A stretch of DNA of 64,000 bases from Steromphala cineraria (taxonomy: Eukaryota; Mollusca; Gastropoda; Trochida; Trochidae), in assembly GCA_916613615.1 (NCBI GenBank), contig OU744725.1, forward strand, positions 57,420,575 to 57,484,574. Direction: 5' to 3'. The position numbers and the translations under genes were made by a program. The notes beneath the pieces were generated by a model, which searched no databases, was not told where the DNA came from, and saw only the letters and a program-made list of their open reading frames with translations. Below, in pieces: positions 1 to 12,356 of the stretch (within the stretch, counting starts at the first letter, position 1; each line of letters opens with the position of its first letter).

Positions 1-932
1 AACGACTTCCCGCTAATAAAAACACATGATCCTTGCAACCGCCTAGCTTACATTGTGACGTCATGATTTACTTTATAACGTCATTATAACGCCAGGTTTT
101 TCGGTGGGCTTGCGATGTTATTACACAATGTAACTTTGTATATTTATTAAATGACGAATCCTTCAACGGGAGATAAAGCAAAGCGGTTTCTACAAAATGT
201 AATTGTAACCCTCAATATTTAAAGGGGCGCTGCGTATGATTCAATAAATTTCAACAACCAGTATAAATGTAGCAAATTGTTTGCTTTATCTAATTGCAGA
301 CAGGTTGCCTGTGGCAGAAATGTACTTACTTTCATGTTCAAATGTTCAATTAATTATAAATATGTACCTTCTCTAAAATCCTGTTTTGAAACAGGCAAAC
401 GGAAAGGAATTAGTCTTTTTTAGCAATGTTTTTTTTATAACTTAATGTTTCACCCTTAGAACAATAATTACAAATCCACGTCGGTGTTTCAGTTTTTGTC
501 CAATCCCAAATACAGAAGTTGTAATAGGTTTATGTTATAAACTATATATTCCATTCGCTGTAACTTCCTTTGGTAATACAATATTATAAGTATATAGACC
601 ATTTTAAAAGGTCATCAACTTTTGTAAAATAAAACGAACACTGATTAGTACATACGTGTATCGTTTTACTTTTTGAGGGATTATATTTGATATGTTCGAA
701 TTTGCTAACTGCTAACACTTTGACATTTTCAATGAATGCGCATTTTACGTTTAAATTGCCTTTAACTGAAACTCCTACACACTTAAACCTATGTCAAAAA
801 AAGAATACTGAAATCGCTTCAATAAACTTCCAACAGAATGCAATGATAAATGAGCGTTGTCCCTATATCCCTCAGAGTAACACCATTCATGAAGTTTAGC
901 ATATTTGACTCCAACAAATCACGGAGTGGCTC
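1..932. other. AT-rich sequence, nothing recognised
   Basis: No convincing exon, RNA gene or terminal repeat. AACAAATCACGGAGTGGCTC at 915-934 resembles the target of the foldback at 32560. Confidence 0.6.
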
Positions 933-1296
933 TTAAAGGGGAAGAGGCACGTTTTTTGATAATTTTATTTTCTAAATTTTGCACTGATAATTGTAAGTTA
1001 ATGCTAAATGTATTATTTTGACAGTGTCAGAAATATCATTACAAAAGCCATTCATCCATAGTCAGAGGACAAAGTAAGAAGATTCACATAAAATCCATTG
1101 GCGGCCATTTTTTGTGAACACCTTTAATTCATTTTGTGTGAGAAAAAGGAATGTCATGGCTAAACTTTACGTTATATACTTGAATTATTTCTGCTCCATT
1201 TAGTTTAAATACATTGCCTTTCAATTGGAACCATTATTTTTTATTTTTCTGACATCACCTTATATTCCCCCTAAAAACGTGCTACTGCCCCTTTAA
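933..1296. mobile_element. TTAA element, copy 1
   Basis: Inverted termini near AGGGGCAGTAGCACG (left end altered to GGGGAAGAGGCACG) between TTAA sites; no coding capacity. It contains the family's internal GGCGGCCATTTT. The TTAA target suggests a piggyBac- or Kolobok-type MITE. Confidence 0.85.
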
Positions 1297-1849
1297 ATCT
1301 AAATTGTATCAGAGTATCAATGTTGAGCATGAACAGCTCGCAAAAACAATAAAGGGTCTTTTATTAAGTGACTGTTATTTATCAAATATTAAGTAAAATC
1401 AATGATCAGAGTACACCATGATTCTCAATTAAATATAAATTTAAATTGTACTGTATGTTTTCCATTTTTTTGTTTAAGTCATTAAACTATGTGTAAAGCA
1501 TTTCAAATACCAAATTGAATACACAGTCAGTCACACAGACGTAACTGAAACATGCTGTACTGTTTCCACAGTGCAAGATTTCACTGATTGAAAATGTGCT
1601 ATTGTGTAAAGTGAGTATGTTCTAGTCATTAACTAAATGTGATGTTGTCAACAACCTTAGTTTATCAAAAAATACTGACTCTGGTCAAATTACATTTAAA
1701 ACCTAATTTGTTCGGTAAAGTGACAATAATATGGGGAATGAATGATGTCGTGACGCAGCGTATTAGATAGTTAGATAGGTATTACTGTTCATATTTACAT
1801 ATATTTTATTGGCTACAGGTCATAAATGTAAATTTAGGTGTCTCGTTAC

Positions 1850-1958
1850 CCCTTTTGGGTATCATTTGTACTTTTTTTAAACGCTGTATTTTAACATGTT
1901 TTACAAATGGTGAAAATAAAATAAACTATTTATTGTATTGTATTGTATTGTATTGTAT
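1850..1958 (+). repeat. Retroelement 3' end with (TATTG)n tail
   Basis: AATAAAATAAAC is followed by five TATTG units at 1931-1958. This looks like the 3' tail of a SINE or LINE; its body is not recognisable. Confidence 0.5.
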
Positions 1959-2698
1959 GGGATGAGATGCAAGTTTGATGGTCAAATATTTAGTGCATGT
2001 TATTTTGGCACGTATAAAAGCCAAATATAGATTTTTAAAGATACTCTATGTATCTCCTAATTATTGTTACTACGCACTCTGATGCGTGAAAATACCTGGA
2101 GCGTCATCGCTTCATCTGACAAAAATATAAATATAGCAAAGTGTTTGCTTAAACTCATTGTTAGTTATCTGCTAAAAGCCATTTTATGTTAACTATAACA
2201 CTCCTTTATCAAGTTAATTGAACACCAACAGTTTTTGCTTTGAGAAAATATTGTTTGCGAGCAATTGGTATTTGAGTAATGTTCTCGTCCAAGAAATGTG
2301 ACACCAGAAACAATACTTTAGAAATGAGTGGACAATAAATTTCAGAAAAATGGCGTTATTCTTTAAATTATCATTTCTTTCACAACACAAAACATGAATT
2401 ATCACTAAAATTCTATCATATGATATCCGCTTCATATCATGGTAATATCATAAATCGTTATCAGACTTTAGTTTCTGAACTTCTATTGCTGAAATCTAAT
2501 ACATTCTATCGTAAACGTAAAATTTACTCACTTGTAAGGATGGAAACTATACATTGATTACAATTAATGTTTTTTCAATTACCAACTTCAACAACAACAA
2601 TTGATTGAAATCTAAATAATTATGTTAAGAATACTAAAATGTAATTATGTTCATATGCCTGAAGGTGAAAGTTATAAATTGAACTCACTTTAAGGTAA

Positions 2699-2724
2699 CC
2701 CCCCCCCCCCCCCCCCCCCCCCCC
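2699..2724. repeat. Poly(C) tract, 26 nt
   Basis: An uninterrupted run of C in an otherwise AT-rich stretch. Length is prone to sequencing error. Confidence 0.9.
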
Positions 2725-3049
2725 AATGAAGTATACTGATTGTCAAATGTAACATCTACTAAATCTAGTTTTGCCCCTCAATTACAGCTTATTTCATTAA
2801 GTAACGCCCTTCACGTAATTACTCTCACCAAATTGTAGCTATATATTCAAAGTACCAATCAGAGTTGACGACAATAAGAGAGTTTACATCGTAAAAGTTT
2901 ATGGTCTCTGAAAAAATAAAATATACGTATTAATCACAAATTTTTACTTTGTTTATTGCTTTAGATAGAAATATCATGTAAAGCATGATGATGGAACAAC
3001 TATCTTATCAAAATCGACTTATTTGCGTAGAAGAAAAAAAATTCAAATA

Positions 3050-3412
3050 TTAAAGGGGCAGTAGCACGTTTTTTGATAATTTCATATTTTAAAATTTTCA
3101 CTTATAATTGTAAGTTAATGCTAAATGTATTATTTTGAAAGTGTCAAAAATCTCATAACACAAATCAGTCATCCAGTCAGCTGAGGACAAAGTAATTAGA
3201 TTCACATAAAACCCATTGGCGGCCATTTTTGTGAACACCTTTTATTCATTTTCTTTAAGAAAAGGAAATCGCATGGCTAAACTTTACATTATATATTTGA
3301 ATTATTACTTCTCCATTTAGTTTAAAAACATTGTCTTTCAAATGGAACCATTTTTTTTCATTTTCCTGACATCACCTTACATTCCCACTAAAAACGTGCT
3401 ACTGCCCCTATA
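3050..3412. mobile_element. TTAA element, copy 2
   Basis: A full 363-bp copy of the TTAA/AGGGGCAGTAGCACG family; the right flank has changed from TTAA to ATAA. Confidence 0.9.
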
Positions 3413-3664
3413 AGTATATAGAAATGCGAGATCCTCTTCACTGAAAAACGGACGATGTTTTGAAAATTTTATGTCGTCGAAACTACTCCGATTATTATTC
3501 AGACTAAGACAAAGAAGTTTTTTTGGCCCTCATGTTTGAACCATGGAAGAGAAATTGGATATTTTATGAGAGCATCAACACTCTTCAGGGTCACTGAAAG
3601 GTTTCAACTACAGATTGTTCATATTCTGTACAAAAATACTATATTGTTTGGACATATTGCTTCT

Positions 3665-4179
3665 CATTCTCTCCCCACAGAGGTGGATCAAGTCATGTTG
3701 ATTTAGCCTCTGTTCTATTACGACGAGTTTGTGGGATAGAAAGGGAGATGCCTGATTGGAGGCAAACAAAATTAGTTGTGCAATCAGCGACGCTGTTCTT
3801 AAATAATCATTTTGGCTACTAAATAAAGGCAAAGGCATTGTAATTGAACCACCCTTTTCATGCGAAAAGTGTTGTCATTTGCTTAAGAAATTCAAATCGA
3901 TGGTGGTGCAAATTTTGTCCGCGAGGGGAAACTGGCGGAAACCACGGATCCAGCGACGCTGTTCTTAAATCATCATTTTGGCTACTGAAACAAGGCAAAG
4001 GCATTGTGACATGAACCACCATTTCCATGCGAGAAGCCTTGTCATTTGATAAAGAAATTCAAATGTATTGATATGAAAGTTTATTCCGCCAGGGGAAATT
4101 GCTGGAACCCACGGATTTCGGCGTAATAGAACAGAGACTAAATCAACATGACTTGATCTACCTCTGTGGGGAGAGAATG
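3665..4179. mobile_element. CATTCTC element, copy a, internally duplicated
   Basis: Terminal inverted repeats of about 60 bp (CATTCTCTCCCCACAGAGG...). Perfect 9-bp duplication ATTGCTTCT at 3656-3664 and 4180-4188. The interior (AGCGACGCTGTTCTTAAAT...) appears twice in tandem, making it longer than other copies. Confidence 0.9.
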
Positions 4180-4206
4180 ATTGCTTCTTGGTTTTGAGTG
4201 TTTTAT

Positions 4207-4476
4207 ATGTGACTGTATTAACTGATGGGCACAGCTAATGAAACATAGACAAATGTGAGCAAATTTTTTCAAAACAAGATTGTCAATCTTGGCAGTATTT
4301 GCAGCACAATTGAATAATGAAGCATTGAACATTTCTTAAACTCGTTAATGAAAATCTTTTGGTTATAACAGGTTACAATATGTTGCAAAGGTACCATAAT
4401 GTGTCAGTAACAGACAGACAGATTTTATTCAGTAATGTGGGCCGTATGGCCTATGTTACAATTAAGTTTACAATGT
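4207..4476. repeat. 270-bp direct repeat, copy at LINE 3' side
   Basis: Aligns base for base with 9498-9767, with two T/C differences (near 4264 and 4281). It contains a LINE-type 3' terminus on the minus strand (AATAAAATCTGTCTGTCTG), so an older LINE remnant was part of the duplicated target. Confidence 0.95.
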
Positions 4477-4581
4477 CAAAGTCAAGTCAAAGTACTTTAT
4501 TGCATTTAAGGCCTCTGGCTCATATACAATTGGAGTTACATAATATACATAAGTCATATATAGTTACATTATACAAATATA

Positions 4582-7500
4582 CTAAGCAGATGCTATCAAG
4601 TGTTCTCTGCGTGACATAACATATGTGACATATAGTGACAGTTTTAAAATGCTGGTGGTATTACTAGTAGAAAGAATCTCTTTAAATGCGATAACTGGAG
4701 GTTTACATAGATAATATTCTGGAATATATTTCTTACGTAAATTATCGTAAGATTGGCAAATAAATAGAAAATGCATTTCATTTTCCACAGCGTCTTTACA
4801 TACCGGGCATATAGTATCATTTTTAGCTATCGCCTTACGTCTCCCTTCATTTATCATTAAATGTGATAAGCCCAATCTAAAATGTACAAATGTAAATCTT
4901 AACTTTTTAGACGTTAAATGTAACAAATATTTTTCTGGCTGAAGAGTTGTTTTGAACATTCTATATGAATTATATCTTGAGCTTCTTTCTAATGATGAAT
5001 GCCAATCTTGATTAAACATATTGATAGCTGTTTCACGAAATTGATACAGAAAAAGATTTACATTTCCAACCGACTGGTTCAACCACACAAAGCCATATCC
5101 ATGAGAAAACAATAGGTCGCGTATGTTGGATGCCCATGTTGTCTTGCCAAAACTATCTAGATGTACAAGCATATTATAAGCTTTTTTGGGTAATCTATCA
5201 TCGTGCATACATATAATTTTCAACCAAAATTTCAAACATCTCATATAGGCATTTATGTACAAAGGATACCTTCCGCATTCCCCATAAACCATGCATGATG
5301 GGGTTGATAGTCCGACACATAGGAACTTCTTGCAAGCAAGTAGATGAATTTTTTCAATACATTCAAAACGTGAGAATCCCAATATTTCCGAGCCATAAAG
5401 TAAAATAGGCTGTATTTGGGCATCAAAGAGTTTTAAAAATACCTTAGGGGTTAAAACTCCAAAATTGTGAATAACTGACAATAGATTGATTAAAGCTTTT
5501 CTTCCTTTTGTCGCTAAATGTGTGACAGATTTGTTCATGTTAGCTGTTGTGTTAAACATAAATCCCAAATATATATATTGGTTTTTCACAGCTACAGGTT
5601 GGTTATCAAAACACCACCTTTCCTTCTTTGCAACTGGACCACCTCTTCTAAAGATAACAATATTTGTCTTTTCTAAATTCACTGATAAGTTATGTGACTT
5701 AGAAAAACGTTCTAAGATATTCAGTTGATTTTGTAATCCGACTACCGATTCTGATATAAGTACAACGTCATCTGCAAATAAAAGAATAAACATTTCTAAA
5801 AGGTCAGGAAACATCTGAACACCGTGTCTTCCGTTTGTTATAACTTCGTGATATAAATCGTTTATGAAAAAGGAGAAAAGGATAGGACTGAGGACACAAC
5901 CTTGTCTAACGCCTAATGGACAATCAAAGAAATCAGTCATTTTTTCCCCACAGCGTACGCACGCTTTTACATTTTCATACATAGATTTCAATAATTTAAA
6001 CATTTTCCCTTTCAGACCAGAATTATGTAAACAATACCACAGTTTTGAACGATCAACCGAATCAAAAGCTTTCTTAAAATCAACAAATGCAACATACAAT
6101 TTGTGCTTCCGTCGAGATAATGTTTTTTGAAGGAGAGCATATAGTGTGAATATGTGGTCTGATGTTGAATATTGTTTTCTAAAACCAGCTTGTGATTCAG
6201 GGATAACATCATTTATATTTGACCATTTCGAGAGTCTATTGTTAAGGACAGTATTAGAGACTTTACCTAGAATACTCATCAGTGAGATACCTCTATAGTT
6301 GTCTGGATTTGTAGGGTCCCCTTTCTTATGCAATGGGATTATAACAGACATTGCCCATCCCCGGGGAAATATACCTTTTACAAATACGATATTGAAACAC
6401 TTTGTCCGAAATGGCATAATGATCAAATGAGAGGATTTCAACATTTCAACAACAATTTTGTCTAAACCAGCTGATTTACCATTTTTCAAATGAAATAATG
6501 CTTCGGAAATTTCTTGTTCAGTTATTGGCGAGTTCAACAAAAGTTCTTCTGGATCAGTAATATCAACCACAGGTTCAACTGATTCACTCTCTTCACTATA
6601 GTCTGTAAAAGAATACTCGAAACTTGATTCATTCCTAAACACTTTTTTAAAGTGTGTTAACCATGTCGTTTTGGTAATTTTGTTGCTTGAAGATGGTTTA
6701 TTCTTACATTTGCGGATATGTCTCCAAAATTGTGTCGGTGAACTACTTTTCTTGCATAACACTTCTGCATTTCGTTTACGCCATTCCGATTTATATTTCC
6801 TACATAGCGTTTTGTATCTGTTTCTCACTTTGCAGTAAACTTTTCTATCAGATTCGTTTCGATATTTTCTAAATTTTCTTAATGATTTCTTTGCGACCCT
6901 TTTCGCGGACTTACATTCGGCATTTAGTGGCATTTTCCATGTAAAAATATATGGTTGTTTGTTCTGTGAATAGCGTTTAGTCATGCAATTTGCGCACTCT
7001 AGCATCATGCCTACAAAACCATCTATAGCGTCTTCAATATCATTGTCTAGCTTATCTAATATTTCCTGCATTCCAAATGTAAATTTACTTTGAAGTCTTT
7101 CCAAGAATGTATGGCAAAAAGCGTCATTCCACACAAATTTTTCAGTATTATAGCTTTCCTTAAAAAAATCAAGGTTGTTTGTATTCAGAACAGGAAATTT
7201 ACAGTTTAGTTCTAGAGGCAAATGATCTGATTCTAACTGTTCTCCTATATTCAGCTCAGTGATATACTGAAATAAATCAGGAGAAGATATGAAGTAGTCA
7301 TTGACACTACTGCCTTGTTGTCCAATGAAAGTAAATTCCCCCCGTTCGTCACCGAACACCCGCCCATTGACAATAAATAGTTGGAACGAATAACACAGGT
7401 CAATTAAGGCCTAACCAAACTTGTTAATGATAGTGTCATGTGACTTTCTAATTTCGACTGGAATATCATCATCTTCATCGATAATATCAATACTAACGCA

Positions 7501-8091
7501 TCGTCTACCACTGGTTTGAAATAGTGGGTTATTGTGTTCACCTGTACGTGCGTTCATATCACCACATATCAATGTGTGAGAGTCTCTAAACTGAGCCAAA
7601 TTAGACAATAAAAATTCATCGAGTTGGTCAAGTGCACATTTTGACAGTTTGTTGTTATAGTAGGGTGACCCTGCTGGTGGTATGTAAGTGCATATTAAAT
7701 TAACATCTCTGTCTATTTGAAACATGTCTTTAGTAAAGTTAAGACACATAAAATTATCAATATTTGTTGTGACAAGTTTACATGCTTTACTCAGTGACTG
7801 ATGAACACACACGCAGACACCACCAGAAAGTCTACCAAACTTAGATAGCTTAATAGCTGGGCTGTAAAATAAATCATAGTTAGGTAACCAGTTATTTGGC
7901 ATATTTTCAACAAATGTTTCAACTAGACATATAATTTTGAAATCACATAAATAATTGATGAAGTTTGAGTCACATATTTTGCTCTTAAGGCCATTCACGT
8001 TCCAACATAGGAAATTAAACGTTCCTTTACTGTTACTGTTACTGTTGTTACTGTTGTTACTGTTACTGTTACTGTTATCATCGTTCTGCAT
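4582..8091 (-). pseudogene. LINE ORF2: endonuclease-reverse transcriptase, one in-frame stop
   Basis: Two open stretches, 7411-8091 and 4582-7359, share one frame. They are separated only by a TAG at 7411-7413 and the short read-through to the next Met. Together they make about 1170 codons. Endonuclease residues: WNVNGLK (Asn31), LVETF (Glu58), GDMNARTG (177-184) and, past the stop, SDHLPL. In the second stretch, numbered from its own Met, RT motifs are DFKKAFD (427-433), GVRQGCVLSP (483-492) and FADD (528-531). A CPVC...H...C knuckle lies at 851-868. All catalytic positions seem present. N-terminal Asn/Ser repeats come from an AACAGT-type microsatellite at 8028-8076. The stop falls in the endonuclease, so the copy is non-autonomous unless read through. 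Confidence 0.9.
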
Positions 8092-8160
8092 GCGATTGTT
8101 CTTAACGGTGTCGTGGTTGTCAGTTCCCTGTGGAAGAAGTACCGGGCCTTGGCCGTCGTC

Positions 8161-9378
8161 CTATGCTGATGGAGATGGGGGTTCGGTATCGGTACTTGAC
8201 GTAGCAATACGACGTCGCTTCTGGATTGATTTCGAGCCTGATGCACCTGTAGCATCCAATCCGCCCGAGACAGATGGAGTAGCCACTGAGTCAGAACGTT
8301 GTTTTGTCACCAGCTTGCCGTCTTTGAAGAAACCAAACTGGTTTGTCCCCTTCAATGCTTGAAGTTGCTGACGTTGGCGTGATGTTAGGTCGCTGGAGAC
8401 ACCGTACCCGTTTGATTTCAAAGCTGGTCGTGATTTAAGGGCTCTCACTTTGTCGTCAGATACCATAAGTTTCACAATTACTGGACGGGGTCGATTTGAA
8501 TTATCGCGTTGTTTGCCGAGCCGATGAGCGCGGTGGATATCGCACGGTTGCCAAGTTTTAAAGGTCAGATGTTCATTAAAAACGTCGATCACCTTTTCTT
8601 TACATGCCATAGATTTCTCTTCTGCCGATTCCGGGACACCATACAAGATAACATTATCTCGTCTACTATATGATTCCAGTTTATCAAGTTCATCATCAAT
8701 GCTTGAGAATCTCGAAACTGCATCATCGACTTTGCTAGAAAGAGCTTCTATGTCGTCTTTCATTGAATCGTGATTCTGATTAACAATAGTAATGGCAGAA
8801 TGCAAGTCACTCACCCGTCGATCGAGATCCGCACATTTAGAACTTACGGATTTCACTTCAGTTTTCAAGTCAAGTAAACCTGATTTAACGCCACGTAGTT
8901 CATTCATAATGGTGTCTCTCAAATCTTCTAACGAGAGTGGGTCGGGGTTAGATTCGACATCATTTGAGCACATGAGGAGTTGACAGATTACACTCGCAGG
9001 TACAGACTGCCCTCCTAACAAGCAAGCTTGGGGTGCACGTGAGGATTGAGCCGTTGTCGATGACAAAACTGGGTCAGATTCAAAACCTGTGACGTCATGA
9101 CTTACACAAACGAACATATTTTCTTTTGGTAAATATGCATCTAACTCAAAGTTTTCACACCAGTGCAACACATAGAATGAAGTAGAGAGATGAATTCCAA
9201 ACACAAGAAAGCATATGATCAGTCTGAAGTGAAAATCTGAACCGGTCACGAATGGCGAGTACTCACTGTCTCTATGCAATGTGACTTGTCGGGTACCTCT
9301 CGGCTGTCTAAAAGATCCGATCCTGGCTCTATACACATCTGTCGAGATCATTTTCTCGGTAGAACGTCGTAACTTCAC
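8161..9378 (-). CDS. LINE ORF1 protein with coiled coil and 2A-like motif
   Basis: A 405-residue open frame. Residues 51-72 are hydrophobic (FRLIICFLVFGIHLSTSF). Residues 140-147 read DVESNPDP, one residue away from the DxExNPGP signature of 2A ribosome-skipping peptides known in some non-LTR retrotransposons. Residues about 150-235 have heptad-like coiled-coil sequence. LESYSRRDNVILYGVPE at about 234-250 begins an RRM-like RNA-binding region, as in L1-type ORF1 proteins. The C-terminus is basic (KSIQKRRR). Such proteins coat LINE RNA. The stop precedes the ORF2 start by 69 nt. Confidence 0.85.
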   Translation of the reverse strand: MKLRRSTEKMISTDVYRARIGSFRQPRGTRQVTLHRDSEYSPFVTGSDFHFRLIICFLVFGIHLSTSFYVLHWCENFELDAYLPKENMFVCVSHDVTGFESDPVLSSTTAQSSRAPQACLLGGQSVPASVICQLLMCSNDVESNPDPLSLEDLRDTIMNELRGVKSGLLDLKTEVKSVSSKCADLDRRVSDLHSAITIVNQNHDSMKDDIEALSSKVDDAVSRFSSIDDELDKLESYSRRDNVILYGVPESAEEKSMACKEKVIDVFNEHLTFKTWQPCDIHRAHRLGKQRDNSNRPRPVIVKLMVSDDKVRALKSRPALKSNGYGVSSDLTSRQRQQLQALKGTNQFGFFKDGKLVTKQRSDSVATPSVSGGLDATGASGSKSIQKRRRIATSSTDTEPPSPSA

Positions 9379-9497
9379 TCGTAAAGAAAACTACACCAAG
9401 ATGATGTAAATTGAAAGTTTAAATCACGAAGTAAATCATGATAATTTGTCTCCGCTTGTAACACACACCTTACACCATCAAGGGCACGTAACTCTCC

Positions 9498-9767
9498 ATG
9501 TGACTGTATTAACTGATGGGCACAGCTAATGAAACATAGACAAATGTGAGCAAACTTTTTCAAAACAAGATCGTCAATCTTGGCAGTATTTGCAGCACAA
9601 TTGAATAATGAAGCATTGAACATTTCTTAAACTCGTTAATGAAAATCTTTTGGTTATAACAGGTTACAATATGTTGCAAAGGTACCATAATGTGTCAGTA
9701 ACAGACAGACAGATTTTATTCAGTAATGTGGGCCGTATGGCCTATGTTACAATTAAGTTTACAATGT
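9498..9767. repeat. 270-bp direct repeat, copy at LINE 5' side
   Basis: Second copy of 4207-4476 at an exact offset of 5291. Sequence similarity stops abruptly at both outer and inner edges, as expected of a target-site duplication. Confidence 0.95.
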
Positions 9768-12356
9768 TAATTAATAGGTCACGTGATTCTTAATCTAAAT
9801 AATTTACAAAGGTATACAGAAGTTAACTTGATAATAGCGATAACCAGACAGGGGAGATAACCAGGACAACTTTCTCGCAGGCCTAAAAAGTTGGTTAGAA
9901 ATCGGGGTCAAAACAGGGGGGTGCTTTTACGTATTTTCGTACCGTTGCCTCTTATTGCACAAAAAATCGAAATACTACAAAAGAAAATAGGATAACAAAT
10001 CCAGAGACACTTATTTTTAGTTTTTCATTTATGTGACGTGAAATGTTTACTTTGTAAAGAGAAAAACTTCAGAAATGTAAAAAACGTATTTTCGCAAAGC
10101 GCACATGTCTACAAAGAATTCATGATGTAGAATAATTATTCAGCTATAATTTGCACTATCTATCGGATTTTTATCACAACGTCCTCACATCAAATTAAAT
10201 AAAAGAACGACCACACCTTCTCAATCGGAGTATCTCCCACATGCAATGATCGCCCGCTTGCATTGGCTGTCACGATAAAAGCGTGAGCTTAGATTGTGTT
10301 TGTAATCATCGTTTTTACGACTAAATATATGTTAAGGAACACCTTGCTCGAATCTAATGTGCTGTTTCTTGAGTAGATAGACGGATCAAAACTTAAAATA
10401 AAGCTTTAACTTATAATTTACAACAACTCAGATATAATAAAGGGTGAGTAAAGAATTATATAACCAACATATGATACAATAACAAACTGTTTTTGAAATT
10501 TTTCCCCCGTGTGTATTTGTTTTTTTAAGTGTACAAATGCGATTTTTAACTTGCTCTGTTTCATAAATCACATACATGAAATGAAGTGAATTAGAATTTA
10601 AAATAAAATTAAAAATATCGATTTTCTAGGCATTTTATATATCAGAAATTTCTTATTTAACATTTCAATATTTTATACATATATATGTATTTTTAAAAAG
10701 TTTTAAAAAGGTATTTCGATAACTTATAATTAAATTTGGCAATACATGATACTCCTGTTTTGTTAAAGTTTATCAAACTTGAGGTATCGCTCGATATGTA
10801 CATTTATCTTGAGATCTTTAAACTGCAAAGTTGAGTCTTATCTTAAATCGGTTGTAAAATATTCTATGTTTACTTTAATTTCACATTTTTGGGCTAGACA
10901 GACTCGGATGACAATGACAGTGACCATGACAACATAAGTTTGTGGAACATTTAAATAATTATTAACAATATTAAAGAAAATAATAAGACATATTAAAAAA
11001 ACGTAATGAGGGTACTCCCCTTGGGGGGTCAAAATTTTGTACCAAATGTGGCACTTAATTTTTTTGAATAGTCATAATTGATTGACAAGATAACAACGAA
11101 GACATTGAACACTCAACGGTATTTTTAGGATGAGTAGAACTATTTTTAAAAGACCCTAACCAAAAAAAATCGATGAAAAATAAATTTATTTTATTTTTTT
11201 CGAGGGTGGGTGTCTTTGAAATCAAATATCTTTTTAACGAAAATGTTTATATTGAAAATTGAAATTGCATGTTATTATTGAAACTTTGTTCTACCCACAC
11301 ACCAAGTTTGGTTAATTTTGGTTGGTTATTAAAAAATGACTGATTATGCCTATTGATAACATTTTCATTTTGAGAATATGAAATATCTGTTAGAGAAAGA
11401 CAACCTGCATACACATCTTGTATTCGTTTGTGTCAGTAACAATTGGAATATTGTCAAATTGTGTAAGATTTTGTGTCACAATTGTCCAAATTTGTTAAAA
11501 AATACAATTGAAATATAAAAAACATGTCCCAACAGGAATAATTTAATTGGTTTGCACGATGTTATAGAGCAAATCACCAATACCTTATTCAGACTCATAA
11601 CCATTTATTCTACATACGTAATATTGGAATTGTCTAAATGCTAACACTCACTAATTGTAAATGTAGGTACGTGTATTGATAAAGCATTAACTACTTCTGA
11701 TGCTAATTGTTACCTTGATTATCAAACAATGTTGCAAATAATCTGGTGCAGTTGATTCAGAAATAACGGAATAAATATAGCTCAATGTTTGTTTAAACTA
11801 AGTCATGACATCTTGCAAATAGCTCTTATATGTTAGCTTTTCTGTTCTATTACACAGTTAAACAACTAAACCTTTTCTAACGATGATTTAGTTTGTAAAA
11901 TTGATCTGGTGCAAGTAATTGATGTTCAAGTAATGTTTTCGTCATTAACAAATTTCTCTTCCAAGACAAATTAGAAACCATTGAACTTTTTTTTAGTATT
12001 TGAAAAACCGTTCAATTTTGTCAAAATGTAAAAAACTTTAGGGTTTTATTCGTAAATCATGTTTGTACCGCATTATGTCAGGGTGTTAAATTCCCAAAGC
12101 TCCCCTTGGTACCATAACATATATACCAGGTTTTGCCCTTGTTGAATATAAAATCCAGAGACATAGAAAGTAGCATATGACTGTGATTTGGGATTTTCAA
12201 TATCCTGCGTAAGGAATCAATATTGTATTTTGCGAGGCTTTGAGAGATAAAACAAGAGTCATCAGAAGATGACATATCCCACCGGTTCCACATGATCGTA
12301 AGATGTAAACCTTTGAAAGATAATTGTAAATTTTTCAAGCAAGGTTCATATAGCTA
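9768..12356. other. Gene-poor AT-rich sequence
   Basis: Only short random frames. No inverted repeat or coding signature found by eye. Confidence 0.6.

Larger units (their letters stand above)
4477..9497 (-). mobile_element. Near full-length APE-type LINE (non-LTR retrotransposon)
   Basis: A 5.0-kb minus-strand element runs from a short 5' UTR (9379-9497) through ORF1 (8161-9378), a 69-nt spacer and ORF2 (4582-8091), to a 3' end with AATAAA-type sequence and a tail of TTTGACTTGAC repeats at about 4477-4500. It sits exactly between two 270-bp direct repeats. ORF2 has an apurinic endonuclease then reverse transcriptase then a CCHC knuckle, as in the CR1/Jockey/I group; I cannot place the clade by eye. 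Only one disabling mutation is visible in the reading frames, and the flanking repeats differ at 2 of 270 positions, so insertion is recent. Confidence 0.9.

Noticed and set aside
4138..4332. Frame MFNASLFNCAANTAK..., repeated at 9375-9623
   Set aside because: It appears twice because it lies in the 270-bp direct repeat; no homology or coding signature of its own.
7955..8362. Plus-strand 135-codon Leu-rich frame
   Set aside because: Antisense shadow of the ORF1/ORF2 junction and its AACAGT-type microsatellite.
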